Program-made: the position numbers and the translations under genes
Shown: positions 23,445 to 27,620 of the stretch, one piece after another
How the letters are laid out: every line of letters starts with the position of its first letter
Position numbering within the stretch: position 1 is the stretch's first letter
Notes under the pieces: model-generated
Database searches by the model: none
What the model saw: the letters and a program-made list of their open reading frames with translations, nothing else
What the model was told of the DNA's origin: nothing
From: Pseudomonadota bacterium
GTDB lineage: Bacteria; Pseudomonadota; Alphaproteobacteria; Paracaedibacterales; CAIULA01
Direction: 5' to 3'
NCBI GenBank assembly: GCA_021804455.1
Contig: JAJZHT010000001.1
Location: forward strand, 1-27,620
Length of the DNA: 27,620 nt

Positions 23445-23822
23445 GTGAGATATTACGAAACTGTTTTTATTGCCCGTCAAGATGTGACTTCAGCTCAGGT
23501 CGAAAGCATGACCCAGCATTTCACCTCGATTGTTAAAAACCACGGCGGAGAAGTTACAAAAACTGAATTTTGTGGCCTTCGACCTTTGGCTTACCCTATT
23601 AAAAAGAATAAAAAAGGGCATTATGTCCTGTTAAATATTGCTTGTTCTTTTGATGGCATTGCTGAAATGGAACGTCAAATGAAACTAAACGAAGATGTCC
23701 TGCGGTTCTTAAGTGTCCGCGTGGATGCTTTGGATAATAATCCTTCGGCTTTAATGCAACGCCACTATCGTGAAGACAACCATCAGTCTTTCAATGATAC
23801 TGATTTCGACACCGTTTCTTAA
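23445..23822 (+). CDS. rpsF: 30S ribosomal protein S6
   Basis: This 125-residue bS6 begins MRYYETVFIARQDVTSAQVE and contains HGGEVTKTEFCGLRPLAYPI and the KNKKGHYVLLNI strand typical of alphaproteobacterial S6. S6 binds the central domain of 16S rRNA as a pair with S18. The GTG at 23445 is chosen because AAGGAG lies 7 bp upstream and the protein aligns from there; the frame stays open upstream but encodes nothing conserved. It heads the operon rpsF-rpsR-DUF2232-rplI. Confidence 0.97.
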   Translation: MRYYETVFIARQDVTSAQVESMTQHFTSIVKNHGGEVTKTEFCGLRPLAYPIKKNKKGHYVLLNIACSFDGIAEMERQMKLNEDVLRFLSVRVDALDNNPSALMQRHYREDNHQSFNDTDFDTVS

Positions 23823-23855
23823 AAGATTTTTTTGATTGAACAAGAGAGTAAAATT

Positions 23856-24146
23856 ATGAGCGATTATACAAACAGACATTCAGAACAGAGTCATGATCGG
23901 GCTGAGGGAGGAAAGACAATGGTACGCCGGCAGTTTTTTCGTCGTCGTAAAAGTTGCCCTTTTTCCGGATCGAACCCTTTGAAAATTGACTATAAAGACG
24001 TTCGCCTGTTAACAAAATTTGTTTCAGAGCGCGGGAAAATTATTCCAAGCCGTATCAGCTCCGTTTCTTTGAAAAAGCAACGTGAATTGGCGCAGGCTGT
24101 TAAGCGGGCACGGTTCTTGGCCCTTATGCCTTACGTCAACGGCTAA
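23856..24146 (+). CDS. rpsR: 30S ribosomal protein S18
   Basis: The conserved part runs from [20 protein letters not shown] to [14 protein letters not shown] and is unmistakably bS18, the partner of S6 on the 30S platform. Two starts are possible. The ATG at 23856 gives 96 residues, with a weak AGAG upstream. The ATG at 23919 gives 75 residues, the usual family length, and has a strong GGGAGGA 6 bp upstream. The 21 extra residues are hydrophilic and carry no known motif. The longer form is listed, but the shorter may be the main product. It lies 33 bp after rpsF in the longer version. Confidence 0.95.
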   Translation: MSDYTNRHSEQSHDRAEGGKTMVRRQFFRRRKSCPFSGSNPLKIDYKDVRLLTKFVSERGKIIPSRISSVSLKKQRELAQAVKRARFLALMPYVNG

Positions 24147-24156
24147 TTTTTTCAGA

Positions 24157-24181
24157 GGCGCCTCCTTCTCTTGGCGGCGCC
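24157..24181. repeat. GC hairpin between rpsR and the DUF2232 gene
   Basis: GGCGCC at 24157-24162 and again at 24176-24181 form a 6-bp stem with a 13-nt loop, 11 bp after the rpsR stop. No T-run follows on either strand. It could stabilise the upstream ribosomal-protein mRNA or reduce readthrough into the membrane-protein gene. Confidence 0.5.
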
Positions 24182-24202
24182 CAAACCTTTTAAGGGTCTA
24201 GG

Positions 24203-25129
24203 ATGTTTTCTTTTTCTCATCTATCCCCTTTACAGCAGGCCATTTTGGCAGGTGTTGTTTCGGCCTTTTGGTCGATGGCGGCCCCCTTTATTCCTCTTTT
24301 TGGAATCTTTTTGGCTCCCCTTTTTTTAGTACCTCTTTTTTTGGTTAGTTTTTCGCATCCAACCGAATTCCGGTTTTTAGCCTTTATTGCGAGCAGTCTT
24401 ACGATACTAGTCTTTCAAGGGGTTATGCCCGCCTTCATACTGGTCCTTTTTTATTTTACGCCCTCTCTTTATTTGTCATCCCTTTTCTTAAAAAAATCTT
24501 CTTCAGGAACGTTTTCCTATCGTTATGGAGATATTTTATCCAAAATGATCCTAGGCGTTTTATGCGCAGAAATCCTAGGTCTTGTGATTCTTAACAGCCT
24601 TAATATTGATTGGCAGGCATCTTTCCATCACCACCTTCAAAAACTTTCTTTTTTAACAGTTGAAAATAAAATTTTTCTTGATCATTTTATTCCCTGGATA
24701 CCTGGTTTGCTGGGAATTTCTCTTTTAATGACTTTGGTGGCGAATGCCTGCCTTGCCCAGAAAATTCTTTTATCCTTTCAACAGTCTTTACGGTTGCCCC
24801 AAGGAATCCAGGACTGGTCTTCCCCCCTTTATTGGGATATCATTTTTATATCGAGCCTGATGATAGAAATTGCGGGAAGCGTTTGGAATCTTTCCTATGC
24901 AAACGTTGTTGGTAAAACCATCCTGTCTTTATCAAGTCTACCTTTGCTTTTCATTGGCTTAAGAATTTGTTATTTGAAGCTTTCAAGTTTTTCATCAGGA
25001 CGAATACTTTTTCGTTTGTTGGTTATTTTGTCCTTTTTGCTTGTTTGGCCGTTACTTTTTGTTGTATTGTTAGGCCTTATTGAGCCATGGTACGGTTTGA
25101 TGAAACGTTTTCCATCAAGCAATCATTAA
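24203..25129 (+). CDS. DUF2232 family multi-pass membrane protein
   Basis: This 308-residue, very hydrophobic protein has about eight predicted transmembrane helices (for example SPLQQAILAGVVSAFWSM, FLAPLFLVPLFLVSF, and the C-terminal LLVILSFLLVWPLLFVVLLG). The call rests mainly on context: in many Alphaproteobacteria a DUF2232 membrane protein lies between rpsR and rplI. Its length and N-terminal pattern fit that family. The function is unknown. The start is ATG at 24203, and a GGG a few bases upstream is the only Shine-Dalgarno-like signal. It ends 29 bp before rplI and is probably cotranscribed. Confidence 0.8.
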   Translation: MFSFSHLSPLQQAILAGVVSAFWSMAAPFIPLFGIFLAPLFLVPLFLVSFSHPTEFRFLAFIASSLTILVFQGVMPAFILVLFYFTPSLYLSSLFLKKSSSGTFSYRYGDILSKMILGVLCAEILGLVILNSLNIDWQASFHHHLQKLSFLTVENKIFLDHFIPWIPGLLGISLLMTLVANACLAQKILLSFQQSLRLPQGIQDWSSPLYWDIIFISSLMIEIAGSVWNLSYANVVGKTILSLSSLPLLFIGLRICYLKLSSFSSGRILFRLLVILSFLLVWPLLFVVLLGLIEPWYGLMKRFPSSNH

Positions 25130-25158
25130 GCGGTTTTATTTATTAGGGAGTTTCTAAG

Positions 25159-25662
25159 ATGCAGGTCATCTTATTAGAAAGAATTGAAAAATTGGGTCAA
25201 ATGGGGCAAACCGTTGCTGTAAAACCTGGGTATGCCCGTAACTTTTTGTTGCCCAAAAAGAAAGCATTGCGCGCAACAGCGGCCAATATCAAGTATTTTG
25301 AAGAGCAAAAAGTTCAATTAGAAGCCCATAACCTAAAACGTCGAGGTGAAGCCGAACAATTTGCCCAAAAAATGGGGAAGTTAACTCTAACTCTTATTCG
25401 TCCCGCCAGTGAAATTGGACAATTGTATGGTTCTATTCGTTCTCGCGATATTCAAGAGGCTATGCAAGGTGTAGGTTACAGCGTGGAAAAAACACAAATT
25501 GCTTTATCAGCTCCCATTAAGACATTGGGAATGCACACGGCCAGGTTGATCCTTCATCCTGAAGTTCATGTTGCCCTGACCATTCACGTTGCCCAATCCG
25601 AGGAAGAGGCAGCGGCGCAACTTGAAAAAGAATTTGTGGCAGAAGAAAACCAAGAAGCTTAA
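25159..25662 (+). CDS. rplI: 50S ribosomal protein L9
   Basis: This 167-residue bL9 has the N-terminal rRNA-binding domain (MQVILLERIEKLGQMGQ, then KPGYARNFLLPKKKA), the long connecting helix (about 42-80) and the C-terminal domain (GQLYGSIRSRDIQEAM). The C-terminus carries an acidic tail (EEEAAAQLEKEFVAEENQEA) longer than in E. coli L9. GGGAG lies 9 bp before the ATG. It is the last gene of the operon and is followed by a strong terminator. Confidence 0.97.
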   Translation: MQVILLERIEKLGQMGQTVAVKPGYARNFLLPKKKALRATAANIKYFEEQKVQLEAHNLKRRGEAEQFAQKMGKLTLTLIRPASEIGQLYGSIRSRDIQEAMQGVGYSVEKTQIALSAPIKTLGMHTARLILHPEVHVALTIHVAQSEEEAAAQLEKEFVAEENQEA

Positions 25663-25680
25663 GTTTTTCTTAAACTTTTT

Positions 25681-25729
25681 AACCTAGACTGAAAAAGGCT
25701 TTAAGAAGCATTTAAGTCTAGGTTTTTTT
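25681..25729 (+). terminator. strong intrinsic terminator after rplI, abutting the comM start
   Basis: AACCTAGACT (25681-25690) and AGTCTAGGTT (25715-25724) form a perfect 10-bp stem with a 24-nt loop, followed by further T (25725-25729), seven T in a row in all. The ATG of comM begins at 25730, directly after the last T. It should end rplI transcripts. For any transcript entering comM from upstream, the stem would occupy the place of a Shine-Dalgarno. Confidence 0.85.
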
Positions 25730-27250
25730 ATGATCAGCAAAATCTCAACTGTAACTTTTCAAGGAATACAAGCGGAAGAAGTGACGGTTGAAGTTCAGAT
25801 TTCTCCCGGACTGCCAGCCTTCAATATTGTGGGTCTTGCTGATAAAGCTGTTGGTGAATCTCGGGAACGTGTTCGGGCCAGTTTTCATCATCTGGGCTTA
25901 AGCCTCCCAGCAAAACGTATCACCGTCAATTTAGCTCCCGCTGATATTCAAAAAGAGGGATCTCACTACGATTTACCCATTGCCCTTGGCCTTATGGCAG
26001 CTATGGAAGTTCTTGACCCTCTTGAACTTTGTCATTTTACGGCCGTAGGAGAATTAGGCCTGGACGGTCGACTGGGTCCTGTGACAGGTGTTTTGCCGGC
26101 TGCTATCAATGCTGTCACTCACCATCGTGGACTTATTTGTCCTGCCCAAAGCAGACAAGAAGCAGCCTGGGCTGGAAATCTTAAGATTCTTGCCGCACCC
26201 GACCTTCTTTCTTTGGTGAATCATTTTCGTGGCACACAAGTTCTGTCAGAACCGGTCTTGCCGACCCCTTGTTCGTTCGTTCTTCAAAAACCTCAGATCG
26301 ATTTACAGGACGTAAAAGGGCAAACGATTGCCAAACGTGCCCTAGAAATTGCGGCCGCAGGCGGGCATCATTTGTTAATGATAGGCCCCCCAGGCGCTGG
26401 TAAATCGTTACTAGCCCGTTGTTTGGCAGGATTACTGCCCCCTCTTGATCCTGCCGAGGCTCTTGAAGTAACAATGATCCACAGTTTAGCAGGAATCCTC
26501 CCTGAAGAAGGGCTTGTCACCCAAAGACCCTTTCGAGACCCTCATCATTCAGCATCTCTTGTAGCTCTGGTGGGAGGGGGAACCCGCGCCAAACCAGGAG
26601 AAATTTCTTTGGCCCATCAAGGGGTGTTATTTTTAGATGAACTGCCAGAATTTTCCCGTGCCACTCTTGAATCCTTAAGACAGCCTCTTGAAACAGGAAA
26701 AATTGTTGTTTCCCGTGCCAATCATCATGTAACCTATCCTGCCCAGGTACAATTGGTGGCCGCTATGAATCCTTGCCGTTGTGGGTACTTTGGTGATTTA
26801 AGCCGTCAATGTCACCGTGCCCCTGTTTGCGCCAGTGATTATCAGGGGAAAATTTCAGGTCCCCTTATGGATCGCTTTGATTTAGTTTTACATGTTCCGG
26901 CCTTAAAAGCAAAGGAACTGATCGGAAAAGGACCCCCTGAAACATCTCAGCAGGTCACCCAACGTATTCAAACGGCCTTAAATTTCCAAAAAAATCGCTT
27001 TGAGAATGGAGTTTCCTTGAACGCCAGAGTGGATGGGGAATCTTTGCAGAAAATTACCGATCTTAACGAGGAAAGCCGAGATATCCTTACAAAAGCGATT
27101 GATAAAATGAAACTTTCTGCCCGCAGTTTTCATCGTGTTTTAAGGGTTGCCAGAACCATCGCTGATTTAGAGCGAAGCCACAGCCTATACCGACATCATA
27201 TTACAGAGGCCTTAAGCTATCGGATTGAACAAAACAGCCTTAGGCCCTAG
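25730..27250 (+). CDS. comM: Mg-chelatase-like AAA+ ATPase ComM (YifB)
   Basis: This 506-residue protein has the ComM layout: an N-terminal ChlI/Lon-like domain (1-170, with FNIVGLADKAVGESRERVR and ITVNLAPADIQKEGSHYDLP), an AAA+ module with Walker A GPPGAGKS (219-226) and Walker B VLFLDE (299-304), cysteines of a zinc-like motif (Cys349, Cys351, Cys361, Cys367), and a C-terminal Mg-chelatase domain. ComM is a hexameric helicase that promotes branch migration during natural transformation, though it is also common in non-competent bacteria. The ATG at 25730 matches the family N-terminus but has no Shine-Dalgarno, because it sits at the end of a terminator T-run. The downstream region carries repeat copy B. 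Confidence 0.96.
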   Translation: MISKISTVTFQGIQAEEVTVEVQISPGLPAFNIVGLADKAVGESRERVRASFHHLGLSLPAKRITVNLAPADIQKEGSHYDLPIALGLMAAMEVLDPLELCHFTAVGELGLDGRLGPVTGVLPAAINAVTHHRGLICPAQSRQEAAWAGNLKILAAPDLLSLVNHFRGTQVLSEPVLPTPCSFVLQKPQIDLQDVKGQTIAKRALEIAAAGGHHLLMIGPPGAGKSLLARCLAGLLPPLDPAEALEVTMIHSLAGILPEEGLVTQRPFRDPHHSASLVALVGGGTRAKPGEISLAHQGVLFLDELPEFSRATLESLRQPLETGKIVVSRANHHVTYPAQVQLVAAMNPCRCGYFGDLSRQCHRAPVCASDYQGKISGPLMDRFDLVLHVPALKAKELIGKGPPETSQQVTQRIQTALNFQKNRFENGVSLNARVDGESLQKITDLNEESRDILTKAIDKMKLSARSFHRVLRVARTIADLERSHSLYRHHITEALSYRIEQNSLRP

Positions 27251-27417
27251 TTTTTCCTTCGTGAAGTTTAGATACCCACACCCCGATCTATACCAAAAAA
27301 TAGCCAGATACTGAAGCCAGCTGAAAAACTGAATTTGGAGAAGAAAAAAACTGTTGGTTTTGTGCGTCTTTTCCACTCCCCGACCTTGAAAATCGATTTG
27401 GCCTAAGCATTATCTCA

Positions 27418-27620
27418 ATTTTTTTCAAAATTAACGTTTTGGTAAGGATTTTGGGGATAGGATAAGAAAGAACCTAGGTGATAGAGAGATCCCTTTCTTG
27501 AAACAAGAACAAAGGGCCATAAGAAGAATTTTGCCCACCGTTTTTGTAAGGTGGTGGGTGTAGCCCCCCTCCCGTTTAGGGAGGCAGTGGGCGGGGGGTG
27601 GTAAAAAAATGAAACTAAAC
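27418..27620 (+). repeat. dispersed intergenic repeat, copy B (reaches the window end)
   Basis: This segment is the counterpart of copy A at 10411: the left end ATTAACGTTTTGGTAAGG (27430-27447), the shared AACCTAGGTGATA (about 27471-27483), GAAACAAGA, and the GC-rich core starting at TTGCCCACC (27531). Across the core it differs from A by only about three substitutions (for example GTAAGGTGG for GTAAGAAGG), which preserve the CCTCCC/GGGAGG stem. The right end is cut off by the window. It begins about 168 bp after comM; the 167 bp between (27251-27417) hold nothing recognisable. Confidence 0.9.

Noticed and set aside
1..27620. tRNA, rRNA, CRISPR array, riboswitch or phage attachment site
   Set aside because: All the gaps longer than 100 bp were read for a T-loop-like GGTTCGA core, regularly spaced repeats and familiar riboswitch cores; none was found. 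A covariance-model scan would be needed to exclude weak cases.

Overview
The window reads as a stretch of chromosome from an alphaproteobacterium, most likely a host-associated member of the Holosporales (Paracaedibacter/Odyssella/Caedimonas-like). This is an inference. It rests on the gene order rpsF-rpsR-DUF2232-rplI, a LysR regulator closely resembling LsrB/VtlR of Rhizobiales, a long-form HPF, a small SdhE, moderate-to-low GC by eye (about 40%, not computed), a secreted patatin and an Hcp-like protein. UGA is a normal stop here (fumC, recJ, hpf), so the standard code applies. No tRNA, rRNA, CRISPR array, phage or intact insertion sequence is visible.

Layout. 1-1811 (+): 3' end of miaA, an unrecognised membrane-anchored protein, and an LsrB-type regulator. 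1789-3600 (-): rffA/wecE aminotransferase and long hpf. 3601-4242: a gene-free leader with hairpins. 4243-5280 (+): secreted patatin-like phospholipase. 5258-6643 (-): hflX. 6689-7165 (+): ruvX. 7235-7804 (-): Hcp-like protein. 7986-10368 (+): thiolase and dprA. 10369-10889: a spacer carrying a dispersed repeat. 10890-12203 (-): glmU. 12266-13654 (+): fumC, overlapped at its 3' end by sdhE (-). 13944-14591 (+): prepilin-like protein. 14601-15284 (-): zinc-ribbon membrane protein. 15397-19637 (+): membrane fusion protein plus RND efflux pump. 19977-23046 (+): DUF3501-tpiA-recJ. 23445-25662 (+): rpsF-rpsR-DUF2232-rplI. 25730-27250 (+): comM, followed by a second copy of the dispersed repeat running to the window end.

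Most genes are housekeeping: tRNA modification, ribosomal proteins and hibernation, peptidoglycan/LPS precursors, TCA cycle, glycolysis, DNA repair. Accessory or host-facing candidates are the secreted patatin, the lone Hcp-like protein, the RND pump and the surface-sugar aminotransferase. DprA, ComM and a prepilin-like protein hint at natural transformation, although they are not clustered.

The least-explained material is non-coding. A dispersed repeat of about 200 bp with a GC-rich, strongly foldable core lies downstream of dprA and of comM, and a short fragment of its left end lies downstream of the RND gene. An intrinsic terminator runs directly into the comM start codon. The RND operon leader combines a promoter, a perfect palindrome and a hairpin that displays the Shine-Dalgarno in its loop. 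Three convergent gene pairs overlap at their 3' ends. No complete new biological system is evident.
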